A stretch of 64,000 nt of DNA, taken from Candidatus Kuenenia hertensis. GTDB taxonomy: Bacteria > Planctomycetota > Brocadiia > Brocadiales > Brocadiaceae. The DNA is taken from the NCBI GenBank assembly GCA_021646465.1, contig SOET01000006.1, forward strand, positions 1 through 64,000, in the 5' to 3' direction. Of the stretch, positions 56,145 to 64,000 are shown in pieces (position 1 is the first letter of the stretch; every line of letters begins with the position of its first letter). The notes beneath the pieces were generated by a model that was given only the letters and a program-made list of their open reading frames with translations, was not told the origin of the DNA and did no database searches. The translations under genes were made by a program, and so were the position numbers.

Positions 56145-56908
56145 TCATGCATTTTCCCCTTTTCAGATTAAACAGAGTTCTATCGTTAATCGCGTTGCAG
56201 GGGATTCAAATACTAAAATTTTTCAGGTCGGTAAAATATTGGTTGAGTAACAATATTGTTCGTTGTTATTACCAATATTTACTCCTTGTTTGGATTACAA
56301 AAATTTTTTATTTAAAGGCTTGCAACGATTCTTAAGACACGAAGACAAGAAGATGGGTGAAAACAACATATCAGATGGAAGAAATGTCCAAAGAGGAAGC
56401 TGCACTAATGAAGGCGCTAAAAATTGAGGACATTCACAATTCACGACTTAAATTCCCGGATGCAGGATGTTGGTATATACAATTAATTGCATATTTAACT
56501 CTAACTTAATTAAATACTTAGATAATTTTGCCCCTCTTTCATAATAAACTCACGCGAGAAGACTCTTCATTTTTATATCGCTTTTCCATTATAAGCTTCC
56601 TCCTATATATGCTATTAATTTGTTTATCCTATATACCGTTTATGAGCTCTGCTGAGTTAACTCAATAACCAGTTAATAATTATGATTACATGTTTTAATT
56701 GTTTTTCCCTTAAAAATATGGTAAAAACCTCACATTATTTTATTCTAATTTACAAAAATTAACGAATACATTTTTGCATGTGCACTGGAATCAGAACAAT
56801 GATTTGCTCTTGAATTCGCTTAGATTACAAATAATTTCTGTTTGCTCGTTTGTTTTTTCGTATAGTAAGTTATGTAAACACATCAACCTTTTCTCTACAA
56901 GATAAACC
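56145..56908. other. Intergenic region, largely AT-rich
   Basis: 764 bases with no convincing gene. A 62-codon frame (56147) and a 44-codon frame (56375-56509) are open but lack protein-like sequence or context. I see no hairpin or RNA gene of note. It may hold decayed sequence from the accessory block edge. Confidence 0.4.
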
Positions 56909-57787
56909 ATGAATTTAAAATTAATCAAACGTATAACTACCTTCCTGTCAATACTTTTTATTTTTGGCTGCAGTGCCACACAAAAGCAAGCCATTCACGA
57001 TAAAGCACTGCTCCAAACGCTGGAAAAAAGAATTGATGATTTATCCAAATCTCTCATCCTTATCATTAAAGATACAAATGTCATGCATAATGAAATAGAA
57101 ATGCTCGCAGAAAGCCATGATTCTCTCGCGCGAAAAACCGGCAAGCTGGAAGAGGGAGTCACTTACCTCAGTAAAAAACTCTTTGATTCCTCAGCCACAA
57201 ACAGCAGCAGTTCTGAACGCAATCATACTCCAGAAACACTGCCGGGAGCAGGCAGCGCTTGCAGCAGCCATGCGGGACATGCGCATACATTTACCCCAGA
57301 CACACATATACATGACGATACCATTCATGCCGTTATCAGAAATATTGCCGCGGGATTCTGGGATGCATTACTGGAACACGACCTTGACGCTGCAAAAACT
57401 TTTGCAACCAGGGCAAGCAGCGCCAATCTGAAACTCAACGACAGCATTGATGACAGCAATAATCAGGCGACTTTTGGCGATATTATTATCAATGAGGATA
57501 AAGCAATAACAGAAACCATACTGAATACACGGAAGGATGGATCCCAGATAAGCATTCCATTACAAACAATCCTTATAACAGAAGATAATCAATGGAAAGT
57601 GGATGCAGACCAGACTATGATGTCTGTTTTTGGCGGCGCCATGGGAGAACTTATGAAGGACGTCGGTGAAGCAATGAAAAACGGCATGGGGGATATGGGC
57701 AAAGCGCTCACAGAAGGGATGCCAACCAGTATGGAAGGCATACCAAATCCCCCTGAAAATACAGCCCATGATACCACGTCCGATTAG
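56909..57787 (+). CDS. Lipoprotein with coiled coil and NTF2-like domain
   Basis: The 292-residue lipoprotein has lipobox IFGC (C21). A coiled-coil segment (about 35-90) is followed by a Ser/His-rich linker, including HAGHAHTFTPDTHIHDD, then a domain (about 140-230) with AAGFWDALLEHDLDAAKTFAT and the downstream NQWKVDADQTM. This is the pattern of small SnoaL/NTF2-like (DUF4878-type) domains. A Met/Gly-rich tail closes it. It is convergent with the TPR gene. Function unknown. Confidence 0.65.
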   Translation: MNLKLIKRITTFLSILFIFGCSATQKQAIHDKALLQTLEKRIDDLSKSLILIIKDTNVMHNEIEMLAESHDSLARKTGKLEEGVTYLSKKLFDSSATNSSSSERNHTPETLPGAGSACSSHAGHAHTFTPDTHIHDDTIHAVIRNIAAGFWDALLEHDLDAAKTFATRASSANLKLNDSIDDSNNQATFGDIIINEDKAITETILNTRKDGSQISIPLQTILITEDNQWKVDADQTMMSVFGGAMGELMKDVGEAMKNGMGDMGKALTEGMPTSMEGIPNPPENTAHDTTSD

Positions 57788-57802
57788 GATACTTTGCGTC
57801 CT

Positions 57803-59641
57803 CTACTCACTGACAATTTTTTCGAAATCAACATCTCCCCTGTATTTTCTGAAATCGGGGCTACTACGAGCTACCTCTTTATATCGGTAATTTAACCGTA
57901 CCACTTTTTCCAATAAACTGAGGGCATCTTCTTTTTTCGAAAGCAAAGAAAGCGCACAGGCTTTATTAAATAATACCGCTTCAAAATCCGGTTTTATACG
58001 TAATGCGCTGTCATATATTCTTATTGCCTCCTCATGATTACCCATACTATCAAGCAAAAGCCCCTTATTGTTGATTGCTTCAAGAAAGTCAGGTTTTATC
58101 TGGAGCGCTTTGTTATAAGCATCAAGGGCTTCCCGGTGTTTCCCCGTTTCTTCCAGGACATAACCTTTGTAATTAAATGCCTCATATGCATTGTTTCCTA
58201 ATGATGCCGCTTTATCAAAGGCATTTAACGCTTCATTATAATCCTTCAAAAATGACAGGGAAATCCCTTTGTTCATCCATATACCAAAATCATCATTTTT
58301 AATTCTTAGTGCATTATTGTATACATTAACAGCATCAGCATACTTTTGGAGCTGGAGAAGCGCAATGCCCATATTTTGTAACGCTTCCAATTTGATTTTT
58401 GCCATGCGGGGGACATTCACCGCTTCTTCATCAGTAATAATTTGCCCTACCTTTTCAAACGACTTTATTGCCTCTTCAAGGCGCCCCATCCTGACCAGGG
58501 CATTCCCTTTGTTTTTCCATACCTGCGGATAATCCGGGCGCAATTCTATCGCCTTGTCGAATACCTTAATTGATTCGGCATAGCTTCCAAGATGAAACAA
58601 TTCACAGCCTTTATTCGTTATAGTCTCATATGAATCAGGCTGGATTTCCAATGCCTTTTCATATGCGGCAACAGCCTCTCTATGCTTTCTTAACCGTGAA
58701 AAGGCCAGTCCCATATTTGTCCATGCCCCGTAAGAATCCGGCTGTATCTCAATTGTCTTTTCATATGCTTCCAGTGCTTCCTCATACCTTCCTAAGGCGT
58801 CTAATGCGAGCCCTTTTCCATTCCACGCCGCATACGAACCTGGTTTTAACTCAATCGCTTTATTAAAGGCGTCCACGGCTTCTTCATGTTTCCCCAAATC
58901 AGCAAGAGTAAAGCCCTTATCCGCCCATGCCGCATGTTCTTTCGGCCTTATTTCTATTGCAGTATCATATGCGCTGATCGCTTCCTCATACCTGCGTAAC
59001 CGGACAAAACAATTTCCCTTGTTAATCCATGCCTCATAGTATACCGGATTTATTTCTATTGCCTTATCGTATGCCTCCAGCGCCTTTTCCCTATTTTCCG
59101 GAATTCTTGCCAAAGTCAAGCCTTTATTATTCCATGCTTCATATTCACCAGGTTTTAATTTCAGGATATAATCATACGTCTTAATTGCAGCTTCGATATC
59201 ACCTATATGATCCTGCACATTTCCCTTATTATACAAAAACATTAAAGTATCTGGTTTTATTTCTAACGCTTTATCAAACGCCTTTATTGCCTCATAATAC
59301 TTTCCCGCATGATCCGAAGCCCTTCCTTTCATATACCACGCTTCACAGTAATCCGGTTTATGCTTAATCGCCATATCAGAAGCTTCAATGGCTTCTTCAT
59401 AATTTCCCAGATAATCGAGTACAACGGCTTTATTATACCACGCCTCCGGCGCATCTGGTTTAATGGATATAGCACGTTCATACTCATTAAGCGCATCCTG
59501 ATAATTCTGTTTGCGTACAAGGATATTTCCCTTATTAATAAACTCCTCAAAATTTTCCAGAGCAAACACACCCCCGCCATGTACAGTACACATGAAAAAA
59601 ATGAAACTATTTACTATCAATACCTTTACTTTTTTTATCAT
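57803..59641 (-). CDS. Large exported TPR protein
   Basis: A 612-residue protein with a signal peptide (about 1-30) and roughly sixteen tetratricopeptide repeats. Most have the form Y-x-x-A-I-x-x-Y-D-x-A-I-E-I-x-P with A-W-x-N-K-G. The open frame begins at 59698, but the ATG at 59641 has a textbook GGAGGAGGT site 5 bases upstream and begins the signal peptide. It is a scaffold for protein assembly. The PLD/OB gene upstream ends 40 bases before the start, so they are probably co-transcribed. Confidence 0.88.
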   Translation of the reverse strand: MIKKVKVLIVNSFIFFMCTVHGGGVFALENFEEFINKGNILVRKQNYQDALNEYERAISIKPDAPEAWYNKAVVLDYLGNYEEAIEASDMAIKHKPDYCEAWYMKGRASDHAGKYYEAIKAFDKALEIKPDTLMFLYNKGNVQDHIGDIEAAIKTYDYILKLKPGEYEAWNNKGLTLARIPENREKALEAYDKAIEINPVYYEAWINKGNCFVRLRRYEEAISAYDTAIEIRPKEHAAWADKGFTLADLGKHEEAVDAFNKAIELKPGSYAAWNGKGLALDALGRYEEALEAYEKTIEIQPDSYGAWTNMGLAFSRLRKHREAVAAYEKALEIQPDSYETITNKGCELFHLGSYAESIKVFDKAIELRPDYPQVWKNKGNALVRMGRLEEAIKSFEKVGQIITDEEAVNVPRMAKIKLEALQNMGIALLQLQKYADAVNVYNNALRIKNDDFGIWMNKGISLSFLKDYNEALNAFDKAASLGNNAYEAFNYKGYVLEETGKHREALDAYNKALQIKPDFLEAINNKGLLLDSMGNHEEAIRIYDSALRIKPDFEAVLFNKACALSLLSKKEDALSLLEKVVRLNYRYKEVARSSPDFRKYRGDVDFEKIVSE

Positions 59642-59681
59642 GGTTACCTCCTCCAACTTGAAAAAACATAAAGCAACCAAA

Positions 59682-61109
59682 TTATTGATTTCTGCCAAAC
59701 AAGGTCAATATATCACCATCTTCTATAATATAAGGGATATCCAATCCCCATCTTTTGGTTAATTTCCCTTGATAGATTACCATATCACCCTCATTAAACC
59801 TCGATAGCTCATCTATTCTCGCTTTTTTAATCCTGAGCTCTAATTTACATTGCCCATCTTCCCCTTGTTCAAATCCAAACCGTAGACCATCGTTTGCATC
59901 CAAACGTTTGTATATGATTTTCCCCATCCAACTCAGGTATTTACCTTCAAATTTTTCCCACTTTTCTTTTTTTTGTTCTTCAGAAAATCTGCTCTCCTTG
60001 CAAAATATACCCTCCATATCCGTAAGCGTTTCTATGATATATTGTTTCCCGGGCCCCTGGCATAAGGTTGTCGTATAAGGGTCTGCGGTCAGTTCTTCAT
60101 ATGTTAGCGGTTCAGGCGCATCATCCTCAGTCCGAATTACATTACCGTCTGTGAGTTTATAGGGATACACTTTTGTTACCCGCGAACCAAGACATCCTGT
60201 GTATGTTGCAATATCACCATATTTAACATCTGCAAAGTTTTCCTTATGTTCCGGGTTCAGACTTACTTCCACGCTCGTATCACCATGGGTAATAGTCATT
60301 ATCCATCCATAAACGATTGTCCATCCAATATACTTGACCTTCCCACGCCACCTGACCCTCTTGCCCTCACACTTTTTCCATAAATTTTCCTTTTGCGTAT
60401 CCGATAAATCACTTATCATTCCAAATATTTTATCAAACTCCTCAAAATTCATGTCAATACAACCTTCGGCATTTTCAATAATCTTTATACCGTATTCCGA
60501 CGCAATCACTTTTCCTTCAGCGGATTCCTTCTCCGCAACTTCGGCTTCCGCTTCATCCTTTTTCCCCGATTCCTCCGTTAAATACCCCTGTTCTTTAAGA
60601 GACGGAACAATACCCTTGTGAAATAACCTGTCAAATTCCTTTTGATATTTCATCAACACCGGCATTTCATTTATAAAAATGCCATTTTCGCAATTAAATC
60701 TGCTTGTTTTTTCATACCATAGATAAGAACCGGTTACCAGCAATTGAGAATCAAAGATTGCATAATTGTTGCGCATAACACCCTTCTGAATCAATATCCT
60801 CACTGTAAACCCGTTTTCCTTGCAATGTTTTGACAATATCCCTTTCGAAAAAAAACGTTTTCTGTCGATAACAATCCTTATCTTAACCCCTCTTTCCTTT
60901 GCCCTGACAAGTGCATTTACAATATCAACCGAGGTAATGTTTATCGCTGCAATATCAATAGATTCACTGCATGTGTTTATTTCGCCAAGGATTTTCTCTT
61001 TGATTTCATCCGGTGTAAAATATACTTCTGATGAAAATGCCTTCTCTTGCATACATATAAGGCTTATAATCCCAGCAATAACAATTGCGTGAATCTTCTT
61101 CATATTCAT
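59682..61109 (-). CDS. Exported PLD-like protein with degenerate active site and two OB-like domains
   Basis: The 475-residue protein has a signal peptide (about 1-26), then a phospholipase D-like domain (about 30-170). The expected HxKxxxxD is replaced by RNNYAIFDSQLL, so the catalytic histidine and lysine are missing and a single half-domain remains. Two related OB/tRNA-anti-like domains follow (about 235-335 and 365-470), each beginning with E-x-x-x-x-W-x-K-x-E-G-K. A non-enzymatic, nucleic-acid or ligand-binding role is more likely than lipase activity. Confidence 0.75.
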   Translation of the reverse strand: MNMKKIHAIVIAGIISLICMQEKAFSSEVYFTPDEIKEKILGEINTCSESIDIAAINITSVDIVNALVRAKERGVKIRIVIDRKRFFSKGILSKHCKENGFTVRILIQKGVMRNNYAIFDSQLLVTGSYLWYEKTSRFNCENGIFINEMPVLMKYQKEFDRLFHKGIVPSLKEQGYLTEESGKKDEAEAEVAEKESAEGKVIASEYGIKIIENAEGCIDMNFEEFDKIFGMISDLSDTQKENLWKKCEGKRVRWRGKVKYIGWTIVYGWIMTITHGDTSVEVSLNPEHKENFADVKYGDIATYTGCLGSRVTKVYPYKLTDGNVIRTEDDAPEPLTYEELTADPYTTTLCQGPGKQYIIETLTDMEGIFCKESRFSEEQKKEKWEKFEGKYLSWMGKIIYKRLDANDGLRFGFEQGEDGQCKLELRIKKARIDELSRFNEGDMVIYQGKLTKRWGLDIPYIIEDGDILTLFGRNQ

Positions 61110-61287
61110 GCACTTACCCCTTCTTGAATTTTTATATGGAACAAATATCCATAATTCATTGTTAAATTTCGCATATCACGTAGTTTGAAAATGAAACACC
61201 TAAAATAATATCAACGATAATAAAATAATGCAAGTAATATAGAAATGTGTTCCGTTTCTTTTCGCATGGTAACACATTCAAATTGTA

Positions 61288-61316
61288 TTGACAAAAAATC
61301 CCATCTAAAATAGAAT
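61288..61316 (+). promoter_or_regulatory. Near-consensus sigma70 promoter of the DegP-type protease
   Basis: TTGACA (61288-61293), a 17-base spacer, then TAGAAT (61311-61316; one mismatch). This is the ideal spacing, about 50 bases upstream of the start codon. Confidence 0.68.
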
Positions 61317-61367
61317 TTAAAATCGAAACTTTATACGTTAGGACATTTACAAAAAGGGAGTATCGCC

Positions 61368-62906
61368 ATGCTGAACAAAGCACGAAGTAACTGTTTACGC
61401 ATACTATGCATTCTCGGCTTATTTGCTTCAATAGATTTATGTTTGCCCAAAAAATCAATAGTATTCGCTTCAAATAAAATAAACACCAACGATACGGGAA
61501 TTGAAACCGCACGTAGTTTTGAAAAAATTTTTGCACATGTTGTGGAACAGGTAAAACCTGCCGTTGTTTCCATAACCTCTGTAAAAGTATTCAAGCACCA
61601 AAGAGGCCGGCAGCGTGAAATGCCAAACGACCGTTTCCATTCCCGCCCAAGCCCAAGACAAGAGCAGGATCAATTTCGGGATTTTTGGGATTTCTTTGGA
61701 GACGATTTCCTTGACAGGTTTTTCAGCCCCCGATATCCAGAAGAAGATTTCAAGGTGCAAGGCCTTGGGTCCGGTGTAATCATTGACAGCGAGAATGGAT
61801 ATATTGTCACCAATAACCATGTCGTTGAAAATGCCGATGAGCTTACCGTTGCGCTTGAAGACAAACGTGAATTTAAAGGAACGATCGTTGGCACTGATCC
61901 TCAAACAGATTTAGCAATCATAAAGATCGAAGGGAAAGATTTACCTTCCGCAAAATTGGGAGATTCTGAATCCCTCAAGGTAGGACAGTGGGCAATTGCA
62001 ATCGGGAACCCATTCGGTTTGACACAAACCGTTTCAGTGGGTGTTATTAGTGCTATTGGACGGGCCAATGTCGGCGTTGCACAATATGAAGATATGATTC
62101 AAACAGACGCTGCCATAAATCCGGGGAACAGCGGCGGGCCGCTGGTCGATTTAAACGGGGAAGTAATCGGCATAAACACCGCAATTTTCACCAGAAGCGG
62201 TGGTTATCAGGGTATCGGATTTGCCATACCCGTCAATATGGTAAAAGCTATTATGAAAGACCTTATAGAGAAAGGCAAGGTCACGAGGGGCTGGCTCGGT
62301 GTCGCAATACAGGACATCAGTCCCGATCTGGCAGAATCATTTGATGTAGCCATCACTGAAGGAGTTATTATCAGCGACGTGCAGGATAATTCTCCGGCAA
62401 AAGAGGCTGGTTTCGAGCGTGGTGATATTGTAATCAATTATAATGGCAAGCCAATACGGGACGTCAACCACCTTCGCAATACCGTAGCACAAACGGAAGT
62501 AGGCAAAAAAGTAAAGGTTACCGTGCTGAGAAGCGGAGAAGAAAAAATACTAACGGTAAAAATCGGTGAACAACCAGTAGAAATGTTTGCGGCAGCTCCA
62601 GGAGGACCAATACCGGAAAAAGAACTTGGTATAACGGTGCAAACCCTTACAAAAGAAATCGCAAAAAATCTCGGCCTGGAAGATGAAACAGGCGTTATCG
62701 TAACAGAAGTACATCCGGAAGGCCCTGCAGCAATGACAGGTATGAGAGAGGGAGACATCATCAAGGAAGTTAACCGTCAAAAAATAACCAATGTGGAAGA
62801 GTTTAACAGCGCCGTGAAGAAAGGTGATAAGAGGAAAGGAATACTGCTGTTAATAAAACGGGGGGAATACGCTCAGTATCTTATTGTGAAATCAGATAAA
62901 GAGTGA
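61368..62906 (+). CDS. DegP/HtrA-type serine protease-chaperone with two PDZ domains
   Basis: The 512-residue envelope protease has an N-terminal hydrophobic segment (about 10-25) as signal peptide or anchor. A trypsin-like domain has H151 (IVTNNHVV), D181 (DPQTDLAI) and S255 (NPGNSGGPL). Two PDZ domains follow (about 300-395 and 420-505). The loop after the N-terminus (about 75-125) is rich in Arg, Asp and Phe. It degrades or refolds misfolded periplasmic proteins. AGGGAG lies 9 bases before the ATG. Confidence 0.93.
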   Translation: MLNKARSNCLRILCILGLFASIDLCLPKKSIVFASNKINTNDTGIETARSFEKIFAHVVEQVKPAVVSITSVKVFKHQRGRQREMPNDRFHSRPSPRQEQDQFRDFWDFFGDDFLDRFFSPRYPEEDFKVQGLGSGVIIDSENGYIVTNNHVVENADELTVALEDKREFKGTIVGTDPQTDLAIIKIEGKDLPSAKLGDSESLKVGQWAIAIGNPFGLTQTVSVGVISAIGRANVGVAQYEDMIQTDAAINPGNSGGPLVDLNGEVIGINTAIFTRSGGYQGIGFAIPVNMVKAIMKDLIEKGKVTRGWLGVAIQDISPDLAESFDVAITEGVIISDVQDNSPAKEAGFERGDIVINYNGKPIRDVNHLRNTVAQTEVGKKVKVTVLRSGEEKILTVKIGEQPVEMFAAAPGGPIPEKELGITVQTLTKEIAKNLGLEDETGVIVTEVHPEGPAAMTGMREGDIIKEVNRQKITNVEEFNSAVKKGDKRKGILLLIKRGEYAQYLIVKSDKE

Positions 62907-62938
62907 TAAAAATTCTCTTTTGTAAAAACTTTTTACAT

Positions 62939-62972
62939 AAAAAAGGGCAATCAAAAAGATTGCCCTTTTTTT
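62939..62972. terminator. Intrinsic terminator after the protease gene
   Basis: A hairpin (AAAAAAGGGCAATC and GATTGCCCTTTTTT, loop AAAAA) with a T-rich tail. The convergent cysteine desulfurase ends about 200 bases further, so it probably serves both strands. Confidence 0.9.
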
Positions 62973-63168
62973 ATTGCCTACAAGATTTTATAATAATTTG
63001 TTAAATCCGGAATGGGCAAAGAGAAAATGTAACAGGGCTATTAATTATACGAGAGGAATAGTCATCCCGGAGTTTTGGGAACGAGTCATGCTTTACACCC
63101 CCAGTAGTTCGGTAAATTACGCTGAATAGATACAAAAAACAGCAACATCACCAAATCACATAATGGTC

Positions 63169-64000
63169 TTAGCAGTGACCTGCCGCAGCAGAAATTTGCC
63201 CCTGAAATTTCGAATCACGGTTATAGGGTGATATCTCCCTGAGCCTCCTTACTATCGGCGGAAGGTGTTCCACAATATAATCCACATCGTCTGAAGTGTT
63301 GTACCTGCTTAAGCTTAACCGAACAGAACCATGCACCGCCGTAAAGGGAATACCCATTGCTCTTAATACATGAGAAGGTTCCAAAGAACCCGAAGTGCAG
63401 GCGGAACCGGAAGAAGCACAAATCCCCTTTTCATTAAGTAATAACAAAATAGCTTCTCCCTCCACATACTCAAAACTTATATTTGTCGTATTGGGCAACC
63501 GTGGAGATTTATATCCGTTTATTATTGCATCAGGCGCTTTCTCCACAATTTTACGTTCTAATCTGTCGCGTAATTGCTTTACCCTCGTTTGCTCCTCTCC
63601 CATAAATCTTTTTGCCAACTCACACGCCGTGCCAAGACCAATAATAGAAGGCACATTTTCCGTACCGCCCCTGCGATTTTTCTCCTGATGCCCTCCAATA
63701 ATAAAAGGGGCTATCGATGTGCCTTTTCTTATGTACAATGCCCCGACTCCTTTTGGCGCGTGTAATTTATGCCCTGAAATCGTTAATAAATCTATTGAAC
63801 TCTCAGAAAGATTCAACGGTATCTTACCTACTGCTTGTACCGCATCGGTATGAAAAACAGATCCCTTTTGCTTTACAATACCGGCAATTTCCTTAATCGG
63901 GAAAATGACACCCGTTTCATTGTTTGCATACATAATTGACACAATTGCCGTATCTTCCCTCACGGCATTGGACAACTCATCCACATTGATCATCCCATCT
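63169..64000 (-). CDS. Cysteine desulfurase (NifS/IscS-type), 5' end cut by the window edge
   Basis: The visible C-terminal 277 residues belong to a fold-type I PLP enzyme that takes sulfur from cysteine for Fe-S clusters or tRNA thiolation. The PLP lysine is in SGHKLHAPKGVGALYIRKG, and GGHQEKNRRGGTENVPSIIG follows. The active-site cysteine is in CASSGSACTSGSLEPS, near the C-terminus. The frame remains open through position 63999, so the true start lies beyond the window; the internal ATG at 63993 is not the start. Fe-S demand is high in anammox bacteria. Confidence 0.92.
   Translation of the reverse strand, partial: DGMINVDELSNAVREDTAIVSIMYANNETGVIFPIKEIAGIVKQKGSVFHTDAVQAVGKIPLNLSESSIDLLTISGHKLHAPKGVGALYIRKGTSIAPFIIGGHQEKNRRGGTENVPSIIGLGTACELAKRFMGEEQTRVKQLRDRLERKIVEKAPDAIINGYKSPRLPNTTNISFEYVEGEAILLLLNEKGICASSGSACTSGSLEPSHVLRAMGIPFTAVHGSVRLSLSRYNTSDDVDYIVEHLPPIVRRLREISPYNRDSKFQGQISAAAGHC

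Noticed and set aside
56147-56335. 62-codon frame after the coiled-coil gene
   Set aside because: An AAGGA lies upstream, but the sequence is hydrophobic low-complexity and nothing supports it as a gene.
56375-56509. 44-codon frame in the intergenic region
   Set aside because: Could be a fragment, but no start signal, homology or neighbouring context supports it.
1-64000. tRNA, rRNA, CRISPR arrays, prophage or replication origin
   Set aside because: None recognised by eye; no cloverleaf-like, repeat-spacer or integrase/att structure was found.

Overview
The window looks like chromosomal DNA from an anaerobic ammonium-oxidising (anammox) planctomycete of the order Brocadiales (Kuenenia/Brocadia/Jettenia group; I cannot settle the genus). 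The main evidence is the first gene, an octaheme hydroxylamine oxidoreductase-type protein. It has eight CXXCH motifs, the anammox-type sequence, and a tyrosine placed for the P460 heme cross-link. The AT-rich composition, Gram-negative envelope genes (LptF/G permease, heptosyltransferase, dTDP-sugar genes), many TPR proteins and extra c-type cytochromes all fit.

Layout. 1-4.6 kb: hydroxylamine oxidoreductase behind a consensus sigma70 promoter and closed by a terminator, then trpB-trpA and a small unknown gene. 4.7-10.3 kb: a TPR lipoprotein-like/exported protein, a YggS-type PLP protein, a phosphohexomutase, a cNMP-binding gene split by a homopolymer frameshift, and two small membrane proteins. 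10.7-15.9 kb: glycosyltransferases, CysQ, an RCC1 beta-propeller and a CPBP protease. 16.4-24.4 kb: a long leftward housekeeping run (folK, lptF/G, comF, ptsN, an HPr-enzyme I fusion, a DUF2344 protein, RNase G/E, rplU, rpmA). It carries a regulatory PTS with no visible sugar permease.

24.7-36.1 kb: rfbA-rfbC, a hybrid histidine kinase whose HPt domain sits in an overlapping frame, a Uma2-type nuclease, a Ca2+/Na+ exchanger, a heptosyltransferase, and a kinase/sigma54-activator pair followed by a coiled-coil membrane protein and a PD-(D/E)XK-like protein. 36.3-49 kb: a TIMP-like secreted protein, a SulP transporter, a stand-alone CoaB, an orphan flagellar rod-type protein, a His-rich OB-fold protein, a methyltransferase, a BadF-type kinase, a MITE-like palindromic element, an aminotransferase, a ferritin-like protein, a peroxiredoxin, a glycoside hydrolase and an amino-acid symporter.

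49.5-56.2 kb is the accessory block of most interest. It begins with an IS630-type transposase remnant and a coiled-coil lipoprotein. Next come a lipoprotein with three tandem cytochrome P460 domains, a small exported protein and two tandem paralogous single-pass membrane proteins. It ends with DUF1328 and DUF3309 micro-membrane proteins and a second coiled-coil protein paralogous to the first. Only the third P460 domain keeps a lysine at the position of the P460 cross-link. Together with the hydroxylamine oxidoreductase at the left end, the window encodes two unrelated P460-type routes that could act on hydroxylamine/NO. 56.9-64 kb: a lipoprotein, a large TPR protein, a degenerate PLD/OB protein, a DegP-type protease and the 3' part of a cysteine desulfurase cut by the window edge.

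No tRNA, rRNA or CRISPR array was recognised. All functional calls come from reading motifs; no database search was run.
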